DNA of 9,721 bases from CAYSHJ01 sp964589725 (GTDB taxonomy: Bacteria > Planctomycetota > Planctomycetia > Planctomycetales > Planctomycetaceae): the NCBI GenBank assembly GCA_964589725.1, contig CAZPUJ010000531.1, forward strand, positions 1-9,721, written 5' to 3'. The notes under the pieces are model-generated. The model worked only from the letters and a program-made list of their open reading frames with translations, had not been told where the DNA came from and ran no database searches. Numbering within the stretch: position 1 is the stretch's first letter; the number at the start of each line of letters is the position of its first letter. This document shows, one piece after another, positions 1 to 6,173 of the stretch. A program made the position numbers and the translations under genes.

Positions 1-397
1 TGCGGTGAGCCTCACGCATCAGCCGACCAGCGTTCAGGCGGAAGCCAATGAGCGTCGCAGCCAGGCTGAGAATCGACGGGTGGCCTTGTTTCGCCTGCGC
101 CTCAAACTGGCCGTCCAAGTGCGAACGAAACGCGATCCGGAAACAACCCCGTCGGAGCTCTGGAAATCCCGTTGCCGAGCTGGTCGGCTGGCGGTGAATC
201 CGGATCACGCGGACTTTCCCGCGATTTTGGCCGAAGCACTGAACGTCTTGGCTGTGAACGACTTCGACACAGGCCCAGCGGCGACGGCGCTGGGTTGCTC
301 GGCCTCACAACTGGTCAAGCTGCTGAAGGACGAGCCGCGAGCGTTTGAGCTGTTCAACCGCGAACGAACCGCCCGCAGCCGGCCTCGTTTGAGCTGA
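1..397 (+). CDS. Peptide chain release factor-like protein, C-terminal part (5' end off window)
   Basis: The open frame enters from the left edge (full codons from base 2) and ends at TGA 395-397, leaving about 131 visible residues. The opening stretch AVSLTHQPTSVQAEANERRS followed by QAENRRVALFRLR matches the part of class-I release-factor RF-1 domains that comes just after the GGQ motif and its HRNKV-like segment, where a TAV.L.H..T pattern is followed by an ERSQ.xNR helix. The catalytic GGQ would lie upstream of the window. The C-terminal half (CRAGRLAVNPDHADFPAILAEA and onward) differs from RF1/RF2. It contains a helix-turn-helix-like stretch (DTGPAATALGCSASQLVKLL) and resembles the extension I recall in short planctomycete release-factor-like proteins. 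A role in peptidyl-tRNA hydrolysis or ribosome rescue is inferred from the RF-1 similarity only. The GTG at base 5 is an internal codon, not a convincing start. Confidence 0.75.
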   Translation, partial: AVSLTHQPTSVQAEANERRSQAENRRVALFRLRLKLAVQVRTKRDPETTPSELWKSRCRAGRLAVNPDHADFPAILAEALNVLAVNDFDTGPAATALGCSASQLVKLLKDEPRAFELFNRERTARSRPRLS

Positions 398-600
398 CGA
401 TGGCGGTTGAGAATGTTTTCGATGGACTCGAAACGAGCACAACCGAAGGGTGTCCGTTTTTCTCCAAGATTTCGCTCCACATTTACCAATCGGCCGGTAG
501 ACTGTTCGCCGTGCGTGCGGAGTTCGCGCCGTTGCTCTGATCAACCTCCCGGGATTCGCGCCGTTGAATTCGGGCCGGCTGGCCCGTGGTCGCGGTCACT

Positions 601-628
601 TTGATAGGCTCCGCCTGGACATTTCAAT
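601..628 (+). promoter_or_regulatory. Candidate sigma-70-like promoter for the BON-domain gene
   Basis: TTGATA at 601-606 matches five of six bases of the TTGACA -35 box. A 16-base spacer leads to TTCAAT at 623-628, which matches four of six bases of TATAAT. Transcription would start near 635, ahead of the Shine-Dalgarno site at 650-655. This is consensus matching only; planctomycete promoters are poorly defined. Confidence 0.3.
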
Positions 629-649
629 GGATTCATGGTCCTGCGAAAG

Positions 650-655
650 AAGGAG
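650..655 (+). promoter_or_regulatory. Ribosome-binding site, BON-domain gene
   Basis: AAGGAG lies six bases before ATG 662. It decides the start at 662 rather than the in-frame upstream start at 635, which has no such site and would place this sequence inside the coding region. Confidence 0.75.
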
Positions 656-661
656 CTTATC

Positions 662-1012
662 ATGAGTAAACGGAGTCCCATCGAAGAGACCAAGCGCCAT
701 GTTCCGGCCACTGCGGCCCTCTCAAGTGTGCCGGTGGTCGCTCGCGAAAAACGCTCGCCGGATGATTTTGTGCTGCGGCACCCGCACCGGTTTGAACAAG
801 ACGTACGGTTCCGGCTAATGGCCGAACCGACTTTGAACTTCTCGTCGCTGACGGTTCGTCGCATCGACAACGGCGTTTGTCTGGAGGGAGTCTTGGAGAC
901 GGACGACGACTCGACCGACATTTCTCGTCTGGTGCGACGTATCACGGGGGTCGAGAAGGTACTCAACCGTTTGGTTGTCCGCCGATCGCACATGGTTCCG
1001 CCTAAGGGCTAA
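662..1012 (+). CDS. BON-domain protein
   Basis: This encodes a 116-residue protein starting at ATG behind AAGGAG. Residues 1-40 are polar, charged and probably disordered, with no signal peptide or membrane segment. Residues 42-107 fit the BON pattern (bacterial OsmY and nodulation): HRFEQDVRFRLMAEPTL is the first helix, LTVRRIDNGVCLEGVLET the strand-NG-strand core, and ISRLVRRITGVEKVLNRLVV the second helix, which has the GV..V.N.L.V ending typical of the family. BON domains bind membranes or ligands and help envelopes resist stress. This copy has a single domain and no export signal, so it may be cytoplasmic or act with a partner. The gene stands alone, with 264 bases before it and about 200 after it. 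The specific function is unknown; the domain call is fairly secure. Confidence 0.75.
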   Translation: MSKRSPIEETKRHVPATAALSSVPVVAREKRSPDDFVLRHPHRFEQDVRFRLMAEPTLNFSSLTVRRIDNGVCLEGVLETDDDSTDISRLVRRITGVEKVLNRLVVRRSHMVPPKG

Positions 1013-1138
1013 CCGCTTGCCAGCCTTTCCAGATGAGTTCCACGTGGTCATTCGAAGGGTGCCGAATCGGCTTCCGAAAATTCGCACTCCTTTCGTCTTG
1101 TCCCCCTGTTGCAACCTCTGATATTGTCCCGCCCCGCT

Positions 1139-1152
1139 GATCCAATTGGATC
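1139..1152. promoter_or_regulatory. Perfect 14-base palindrome upstream of rimI
   Basis: GATCCAATTGGATC is identical to its own reverse complement and lies 56 bases before the rimI start, in an otherwise featureless leader. It could be an operator half-site pair for a dimeric regulator, but no other copy was noticed in the window and no regulator is adjacent. Chance occurrence is possible. Confidence 0.25.
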
Positions 1153-1196
1153 GAAAACAGGCACGACATTCCGCGAACGCGACAATTCGCTTTGGC

Positions 1197-1203
1197 AAGG
1201 AGG
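1197..1203 (+). promoter_or_regulatory. Ribosome-binding site, rimI
   Basis: AAGGAGG is a perfect anti-16S match, placed five bases before GTG 1209. It fixes GTG 1209 as the start and makes the longer in-frame TTG start at 1146 unlikely. Confidence 0.85.
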
Positions 1204-1208
1204 CCATC

Positions 1209-1745
1209 GTGAGCTGGCTACAGTCGCAACATCAAGCGTTGAAAGTCCAAATCCGTTGGCTGATCCGGCGCGACATGCCGGAGGTGCTGGAAATCGAGCG
1301 ACAGAGCTTCGAGTTCGCTTGGACCGAAGAAGATTTCCTGTGTTGTCTCCGCCAACGCAATTGCATCGGCATGGTGGCCGAGTGCAATCATCGCATCGTC
1401 GGCTTCATGGTCTATGAGCTGCACAAGGCGAAGCTGCATATTTTGAACTTCGCGGTCGATTCAGAATTTCGCCGTCAAAGCGTCGGCTCACAAATGGTCG
1501 AGAAGCTCGTCGACAAACTCTCGCAGCAACGTCGGAACGAAATCATCCTCGAAGTCCGCGAGTCGAATCTCGCCGCGCAGCTGTTCTTCAAGAAACAGAC
1601 CTTCAAAGCCGTGCTGGTGCTTCGCAGCCACTACGACGACACCGACGAGGACGCTTACGTCATGCGTTTCTCGCTGCAAGACGCCGACGACATGCTGCTG
1701 CCGTTCGCGCCCAACAACCGCATCTCCGAATACGACGCCGCGTGA
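1209..1745 (+). CDS. rimI: Ribosomal protein S18 alanine N-acetyltransferase-like (RimI family GNAT)
   Basis: The gene encodes a 178-residue GNAT-fold acetyltransferase, starting at GTG behind AAGGAGG. RimI acetylates the N-terminal alanine of ribosomal protein S18 using acetyl-CoA in the cytoplasm. Visible family signs are the opening IRWLIRRDMPEVLEIERQSF (residues 15-34), the strand ILNFAVDSEFRRQSVGSQMV (78-97) with the acetyl-CoA loop R/Q-x-x-G-x, and the RimI signature LEVRESNLAAQLFF (114-127) followed by DTDEDAYVMRF (144-154). Two deviations are visible. The last glycine/alanine of the acetyl-CoA loop is Gln95. The position equivalent to the E. coli general acid Tyr115 is Phe127, while the equivalent of Glu103 (Glu115) is kept. 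The C-terminus extends about 24 residues past the usual end. A terminator follows directly. RimI is the best name, but the true acceptor protein could differ. Confidence 0.85.
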   Translation: MSWLQSQHQALKVQIRWLIRRDMPEVLEIERQSFEFAWTEEDFLCCLRQRNCIGMVAECNHRIVGFMVYELHKAKLHILNFAVDSEFRRQSVGSQMVEKLVDKLSQQRRNEIILEVRESNLAAQLFFKKQTFKAVLVLRSHYDDTDEDAYVMRFSLQDADDMLLPFAPNNRISEYDAA

Positions 1746-2052
1746 GGGACTCGGAGTCGCCGGTACACTTCGCGCTCCTGAACTCAACTTCTCGCAACGC
1801 ACGTTGCCCGTCAGCCCGGTTTCCCACGGAAGCCGGGCTGATTCTGTTCTCACTCTCGTTTGTTCTCGCGTCGGATTGCCAGTCAGCTCTTTGGTTCTAT
1901 GCCCTCGGCTCAAGTGACCAGCACGATCGGTGCGAATTCAACTGCCAATCATTCGCCTGCAACTCTCGCGTTCCGTGCGATTCCTTGTCAGCATCTTCGT
2001 GAGCGGTTGTGATACTTGTGCCCGCGTCTCATCAACCCACTACTGAACTCTC
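1746..2052. other. Intergenic region between rimI and the RND permease
   Basis: This 307-base stretch contains the rimI terminator at its left end. In the remainder no open frame shows recognisable protein content. A promoter for the efflux operon should lie here. The only hint is an extended -10-like TG-T-GATACT (2008-2016) with a poorly spaced TTGTCA (1985-1990), too weak to call. Confidence 0.45.
1811..1850 (+). terminator. Rho-independent terminator after rimI
   Basis: A 14-base-pair stem (1811-1824 with 1828-1841, one G-U pair) surrounds a three-base loop CAC and is followed by the T-rich stretch TTCTGTTCT. It starts 65 bases after the rimI stop codon. The left arm begins TCAGCCCGG and the right arm ends CCGGGCTGA. 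It separates rimI from the efflux operon. Confidence 0.8.
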
Positions 2053-5000
2053 ATGAACCCGATCCTCTTCGCGCTGCGTCGGCCGATCACCGTGATGGTG
2101 GCGATCATCGCCGTCCTGCTGGCCGCGTTTGTCGCCGTGCGGCCGAAGTGGTTTGACGCGACCCTGCAGAGGGTCGGCATCGAACTGCCGCTGAAGCGGA
2201 TGCCGATCGACATCTTTCCGTCGCTGAACCTGCCGGTGATTTACGTCTGCCAACCGTACGGAGGCATGGACCCGGCGCAGATGGAAGGGTTGCTGACCAA
2301 CTACTACGAGTTCCACTTCCTTTACATCTCCGGTATTCACCATATCGAGAGTCGCAACGTGCAAGGCATTGCCCTGATGAAGCTCTTCTTTCATCCGGGC
2401 ACCAACATGCCGCAGGCGATGGCCGAGACGATCAACTACGTCAATCGCTCCCGTGCCTTCATGCCTGTGGGCACGGTGCCGCCGTTCGTCATGCGGTTCG
2501 ACACCGGCAGCGTTCCGGTCGGATACCTCGTCTTCTCCAGCGAGACGCGCACGATCGCCGAGATTCAAGACCAAGCGTTGTTCAACGTGCGTCCGCTGTT
2601 CTCCGCGTTGCCGGGTGTGAGCGCTCCGCCGCCATTTGGCGGGAGTGCTCGCAGCATCGTCGTGCGGGCGGACCCGGATCGGTTGCGAGCGTACGGCATC
2701 GCGCCGGACGACGTTGTCAGCGCACTCGTGGCCGGCAACACGGTCAGCCCGTCCGGAAACCTGCGAATCGGCGACAGCTACCCCATGGTCCCGACCAACG
2801 CGATGGTCAAAGACATTCGCGAGCTGGGCAACATCCCGATCAAAGTTGGCTCGACGGCGAGCGGCGGTGGCCCGACCGGCGGAGCGGCGGCGATAGGTGG
2901 GGCAAGCACCGTCTATCTTCGAGACATCGGCGTCATCGAAGACGCGGCCGACATCGCGACCGGTTATTCGCTGGTGAACGGCCGCCGTGCCGTCTACATC
3001 CTCGCGACCAAACGGGCCGACGCCTCGACCATGAGCGTCATCGACGAGATCAAAGCCGCGCTGCCAAGCTTCCGGTCCAAAGTCCCCGCCGATATCAACG
3101 TCTCGTTCGAGTTCGATCAATCGCCGTACGTGACTCGCGCGATCGACAGCCTGATGGCCGAAGGCATTCTCGGCGCGGTGCTGACTGGCCTGATGGTGCT
3201 GCTGTTCTTGCGCGACTGGCGCAGCGCGTTGATCGTAGTGCTCAACATCCCATTGGCCATCGCCGCATCGATCGTCGGACTGTGGCTCTGTGGCCAAACG
3301 ATCAACCTCATGACACTCGGTGGGCTGGCGCTGGCCGTCGGCATTCTAGTCGACGAGGCGACCGTCGCGATCGAGAACATCCACACGCAACTCAGCCGCG
3401 CGTCGTCGGTCGCGTGGGGCGTCCGACTCGGAGTCGTTCAAACGGCCATCCCTCGTTTCCTGGCCATGCTCTGCATTTTGGCGGTGTTCGTGCCGAGTTT
3501 CTTCATGCAAGGCGCCGCCCGCGAACTGTTCGTCCCGCTCTCGCTCGCCGTCGGCTTCGCGATGATCGCGTCGTACGTCCTGTCGAGCACCTTCGTGCCC
3601 GTGCTCTCGACGTGGCTGTTGCGTTCTCAGGCGAGCGGGGGGCATCAGCCCCCTGATGCGTCAGAGGCTGCCGACATTCATCCGACAGTGCCGACCCCCA
3701 ACCAAGCGATCAGCAATTTCAAAGACGCGACTGCCCCATGCTCCGTTCCACCCATCAGGGGGCTAACGCCCCCCGCTCGCCAGGATCTCTACGCCCGTCT
3801 CGTCGCGCTAACCGTCCGCCGGCGCTGGCCAGTCATCGCCACCTATCTTGCGGTATGTGGTCTGACGCTTTGGTGGGCGAGCGGCCGCATCGGCGTCGAA
3901 ATCTTTCCATCCGTCGATGCCGGCGAGTTCCGCCTGCGTTTCCGGGCACCCGACGGCACGCATATCGCCAAGACCGAGCAGATCGCGCTCGACATCCTTG
4001 ACCTCGTCAAGCAAAAGGTCGGCGCTGACAAGATCGGGTTGACGCTCGGCTACGTCGGCACCGTGACGACCAATTACCCGATCAACGCCGTCTATCACTT
4101 CTCACGCGGGCCTGAAGAGGGTTTGCTGCGGATCGCCCTCAAACACAAATCAGGCATCAGCACCGAAGCCATGAAAGAAGAACTCCGCCGCGAATTTCGC
4201 GAACGATTCCCGAACGTGCGGTTTTCGTTCGAGCCGGCCGACATCATCAGCGAAGTCATGAGCTTCGGGGCCCCGACGCCGATCGAGATCGCCGCGCGCG
4301 GCGGCAACCTCGCCGAGAACCGCGAGTACATCGGCAAGGTCCAAGCCGCGCTGACCAAGCTGCCGGCGATTCGCGATCTGCAAGTCGCGCAATCGCTCGA
4401 CTACCCGACCGTCGAGATTAAAGTCGATCGCGAGAAAGCCGGACTCAGCGGCACCACGGTCGCACAGGTCACACGGTCGGTCGTCACGGCGACTTCCTCC
4501 AGCCGCTACGTCGTGCCGAACTACTGGCCGGATCCAAAGAGCGGCATCGGCTATCAAGTGCAGGTCGAAATTCCGCAGCCGCAGCTGCACTCGGTCGACG
4601 ACCTTGGTGCCCTGCCGATCCAGCGAGGTTTCAAGAACTCGCCACTGCTGCTGCGCGATGTTGCTTCGCTGACGACCGCGACGGCGCCCGGCGAGTACGA
4701 CCGCTACAATATGAAACGCGAAATCAGCCTTACCGCCAACATTGCCGGTGACGATCTCGGTGCCGTCTCGCAGCAGATCACTCACGCTCTGAATGCCGTC
4801 GCCAAGCAAGACGCTGCTGACCGCGTCGCCGCCGCGCCGCCGGGAACAAAGCCGACAGTGATCACTCACGAGCTGCGCGGTCAAATCCCGCCGCTACGAC
4901 AAATCATGAGCGGCTTGGGCATCGGCCTGCTGCTGGCAGTTCTGGTCATCTTTTTGATGTTGTCCGCCAACTTTCAGTCATGGCGACTGGCGTTCGTGAC

Positions 5001-5412
5001 CGTCTCGACGGCGCCGGCGGTTGTCACCGGCGTTGCCCTGGCGTTGTTGGTGACCTTCGCGGAAGAACGACGCCGTCAACGTAGCCATCACGCTCCGCGT
5101 GATGAGCCGAGCGTGCACAACGTGTCGGCTGCTGATTCCGCGGTTTACGGCGCGACCAGCCGCTTACGAGCCATCGCCATGACCAATTCGGCCATGCTTG
5201 TCGGAATGTTGCCTTTGGCGCTGGGTTTCGGCGAATCGGGGCAACAGACCGCGCCACTTGGCCGGGCCGTCATGGGCGGCTTGCTGGCCGCGACGTTTGC
5301 GACATTGCTGATCCTTCCCGCCGTCTTCGCCGTCGCCCAATCACGAGCTTCGATAAAGTCCGCATCACTCGATCCCGAAGACTCAGAAAGTGCTCACTTC
5401 GCAAAAGAATAG
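2053..5412 (+). CDS. RND efflux permease (AcrB/MexB-type superfamily) with in-frame insertions and a lost helix
   Basis: This is the inner-membrane, proton-driven pump of a tripartite efflux system; 1119 codons are open. The start is ATG 2053, since an in-frame TGA lies at 2044-2046; no clear Shine-Dalgarno is seen. The first half has TM1 (about 11-31), a periplasmic domain with the porter pattern LPVIYVCQPYGGMDPAQME, and TM2-TM6 (about 369-525). TM4 carries GGLALAVGILVDEATVAIEN; Asp434-Glu435 occupy the place of the AcrB proton-relay pair Asp407-Asp408. TM7 begins near 593. The second half has its periplasmic domain, TM8 (near 952-978), TM9 (near 980-1001), TM11 (RLRAIAMTNSAMLVGMLPLA) and TM12. 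Three oddities stand out: residues 527-576 come from a 150-base palindromic element in the cytoplasmic loop between the halves; ALALLVTFAEERRR near 996-1008 runs TM9 straight into the sequence that normally follows TM10, so TM10 is missing; and SHHAPRDEPS (1011-1020) is encoded by an inserted hairpin. Substrate is unknown, and transport activity is doubtful. Confidence 0.85.
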   Translation: MNPILFALRRPITVMVAIIAVLLAAFVAVRPKWFDATLQRVGIELPLKRMPIDIFPSLNLPVIYVCQPYGGMDPAQMEGLLTNYYEFHFLYISGIHHIESRNVQGIALMKLFFHPGTNMPQAMAETINYVNRSRAFMPVGTVPPFVMRFDTGSVPVGYLVFSSETRTIAEIQDQALFNVRPLFSALPGVSAPPPFGGSARSIVVRADPDRLRAYGIAPDDVVSALVAGNTVSPSGNLRIGDSYPMVPTNAMVKDIRELGNIPIKVGSTASGGGPTGGAAAIGGASTVYLRDIGVIEDAADIATGYSLVNGRRAVYILATKRADASTMSVIDEIKAALPSFRSKVPADINVSFEFDQSPYVTRAIDSLMAEGILGAVLTGLMVLLFLRDWRSALIVVLNIPLAIAASIVGLWLCGQTINLMTLGGLALAVGILVDEATVAIENIHTQLSRASSVAWGVRLGVVQTAIPRFLAMLCILAVFVPSFFMQGAARELFVPLSLAVGFAMIASYVLSSTFVPVLSTWLLRSQASGGHQPPDASEAADIHPTVPTPNQAISNFKDATAPCSVPPIRGLTPPARQDLYARLVALTVRRRWPVIATYLAVCGLTLWWASGRIGVEIFPSVDAGEFRLRFRAPDGTHIAKTEQIALDILDLVKQKVGADKIGLTLGYVGTVTTNYPINAVYHFSRGPEEGLLRIALKHKSGISTEAMKEELRREFRERFPNVRFSFEPADIISEVMSFGAPTPIEIAARGGNLAENREYIGKVQAALTKLPAIRDLQVAQSLDYPTVEIKVDREKAGLSGTTVAQVTRSVVTATSSSRYVVPNYWPDPKSGIGYQVQVEIPQPQLHSVDDLGALPIQRGFKNSPLLLRDVASLTTATAPGEYDRYNMKREISLTANIAGDDLGAVSQQITHALNAVAKQDAADRVAAAPPGTKPTVITHELRGQIPPLRQIMSGLGIGLLLAVLVIFLMLSANFQSWRLAFVTVSTAPAVVTGVALALLVTFAEERRRQRSHHAPRDEPSVHNVSAADSAVYGATSRLRAIAMTNSAMLVGMLPLALGFGESGQQTAPLGRAVMGGLLAATFATLLILPAVFAVAQSRASIKSASLDPEDSESAHFAKE
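3631..3780. mobile_element. 150-bp palindrome-ended element inserted in frame in the RND gene
   Basis: The left arm, 3631-3658, starts GCGAGCGGGGGGCATCAG. The right arm, 3753-3780, ends AACGCCCCCCGCTCGC. They are inverted repeats of 28 bases, matching at 26. They enclose 94 bases of unrelated sequence. The element is exactly 50 codons with no stop in the permease frame, and CAG flanks both sides (3628-3630 and 3781-3783), which might be a three-base target duplication. No transposase is encoded, so it would be a MITE-like, non-autonomous element or a paired REP-like repeat. It falls between TM6 and TM7, where extra residues are tolerated best. I recall similar G-run and TTAG-containing palindromes from planctomycete genomes, but cannot verify that here. 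Confidence 0.65.
5086..5104. repeat. Short palindromic repeat inside the RND gene
   Basis: CATCACGC (5086-5093) and GCGTGATG (5097-5104) form a perfect eight-base-pair stem with a three-base loop TCC. In the permease frame this unit reads HHAPRD. It lies within about 15 residues (1010-1024) that have no counterpart in the family's usual passage from FAEERRRQ to AAVYGATSRLR. It is most simply a small inserted palindromic repeat, of a type I associate from memory with planctomycetes. Confidence 0.55.
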
Positions 5413-5481
5413 CAATCCGTTGTCGTTGCCTTAGAATCACTCTTCAGTGGCCGCGCGAATACGAATGGCGAAGTTCAAGAC

Positions 5482-5745
5482 ATGTCCAAGCCAACGATTG
5501 AAGACCGTCTCCGCAAGCTCGAAAGCCAAATGACCCAGTTGTTAGGTGTGGGAAGTGCTCGATTAGCGTCACTGCGACCTGGTCATGAGGATTGGAAGTC
5601 CACCATTGGCATCTTTCAGAAGGGCGATGGCATGAAGGAAGTCTTCGATGAAGCTCTGAAACTTCGTGAAGCTCATCGCCAAAAGTTCTACAAGGCGGAA
5701 GCCCGTCGTCAAGCCGCGGCAAAACGACGGCGTGTGAAGTCATGA
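5482..5745 (+). CDS. Putative antitoxin of a PIN-domain toxin-antitoxin pair
   Basis: This encodes an 87-residue, highly charged protein. Residues 1-22 (MSKPTIEDRLRKLESQMTQL) look like a short coiled coil. The middle, DWKSTIGIFQKGDGMKEVFDEALKLREAHRQ (about 36-66), resembles the WxxxxGxF...F.EA..LR..YR ending of small antitoxin-like proteins that precede PIN toxins in cyanobacteria and planctomycetes. The tail is very basic (AEARRQAAAKRRRVKS). No classical AbrB or ribbon-helix-helix DNA-binding motif is clear. The stop codon overlaps the toxin start by four bases (ATGA), the usual coupling for such pairs. No strong Shine-Dalgarno or promoter is seen in the 69 bases after the permease. The antitoxin role rests mainly on context and general resemblance. 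Base composition seems less GC-rich than the efflux genes. Confidence 0.65.
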   Translation: MSKPTIEDRLRKLESQMTQLLGVGSARLASLRPGHEDWKSTIGIFQKGDGMKEVFDEALKLREAHRQKFYKAEARRQAAAKRRRVKS

Positions 5746-6164
5746 TCCTGTTGGACACTGACCACTTCACCGTTCTGATCCACGAGGAATACCCCGGACA
5801 CACGAACCTTGCCGCGAAGTTCGTCGTGGTGACCGAGTCAGTTTGTTTGCCGGTCGTTACTGTTGAAGAGCAGTTGCGAGGTTGGTTGGCGCGAATTCAC
5901 CGTGCCAAGCACGAGGATCAGAGGATCAATGCCTATGACCGATTGATCGAGTTGGTAGGGGTTCTGCCGGCATGGCGCATCGTGCGCTGGGACGATTCGT
6001 CCGCGAGCCAATTTGCTCGCTTGCGACGAATCGGTGTGCGGATTCCGACACAAGATTTGAGAATCGCGTCGCTAGCGTTAAGCTGCGGCGCGTTATTGCT
6101 GACTCGAAACGCACGCGATTTTTCGCGAGTCCCCGGATTGCGATTTGAGAGTTGGCTGGACTGA
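5742..6164 (+). CDS. PIN-domain toxin, VapC family
   Basis: This encodes a 140-residue PIN-domain protein, starting within the antitoxin stop codon (ATGA). VapC-type toxins are Mg-dependent ribonucleases that cut tRNA or rRNA and are held inactive by the co-transcribed antitoxin. All acidic positions expected in the active site are visible: Asp5 and Asp7 in MILLDTDHF, Glu42/Glu43 in VTVEEQLRGW, Asp105 in IPTQDLRIASLAL, and Asp126 in LLLTRNARDFSRVPGL. IPTQDLRIA corresponds to the family's G-T-x-D-L-x-I-A motif, with Pro102 replacing the usual glycine. The length is normal and the frame is intact, unlike the efflux genes around it. The stop codon is nine bases before the fusion-protein start and abuts its ribosome-binding site, so toxin and fusion protein are likely co-transcribed. 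The RNA target cannot be told from the sequence. Confidence 0.88.
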   Translation: MILLDTDHFTVLIHEEYPGHTNLAAKFVVVTESVCLPVVTVEEQLRGWLARIHRAKHEDQRINAYDRLIELVGVLPAWRIVRWDDSSASQFARLRRIGVRIPTQDLRIASLALSCGALLLTRNARDFSRVPGLRFESWLD

Positions 6165-6168
6165 GGGG
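6163..6168 (+). promoter_or_regulatory. Ribosome-binding site, membrane-fusion protein
   Basis: GAGGGG overlaps the toxin stop codon (TGA 6162-6164) and precedes ATG 6174 by five bases. It supports this start and suggests translational coupling to the toxin gene. Confidence 0.7.
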
Positions 6169-6173
6169 CATCC

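Larger units (their letters stand above)
398..661. other. Intergenic region with short repeats
   Basis: No convincing gene is seen here; the open frames on both strands have no recognisable protein content. It contains a 12-base direct repeat (TTCGCGCCGTTG at 523-534 and 555-566). It also contains a GC-rich hairpin (CGGGCC 571-576, loop GGCT, GGCCCG 581-586) without a T-run, so not a clear intrinsic terminator. The promoter and ribosome-binding site of the BON-domain gene lie at its right end. Confidence 0.5.

Noticed and set aside
1098..1125. Possible rimI promoter (TTGTCC, 16 bases, GATATT)
   Set aside because: Each box matches only four of six consensus bases; not better than chance in a region of this size.
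1146..1208. Longer rimI start at TTG 1146
   Set aside because: A perfect AAGGAGG site precedes GTG 1209, and the added residues (21 codons) show no family resemblance.
1742..2002. Open frame overlapping the rimI stop codon
   Set aside because: It runs through the strong terminator hairpin at 1811-1841 and has no protein-like pattern.
1985..2016. Possible promoter for the efflux operon (TTGTCA and extended -10 GATACT)
   Set aside because: The spacer is 20 bases, too long for a normal sigma-70 site, and the -10 box is a weak match.
2032..3297. Long minus-strand open frame (421 codons) opposite the RND permease
   Set aside because: Its translation is dominated by Arg, His, Asp and Val with no domain pattern, as expected for the complement of a GC-rich gene; the plus-strand frame clearly encodes an RND permease.
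3385..3435. Possible pair of compensating frameshifts in the permease around SVAWGVRLGVVQTAIPR
   Set aside because: The stretch looks unusual against the remembered A.AV.D....TAIPR pattern, and a neighbouring frame reads DSES, but the length is normal and both flanks are in the same frame. Without an alignment this cannot be separated from ordinary divergence.
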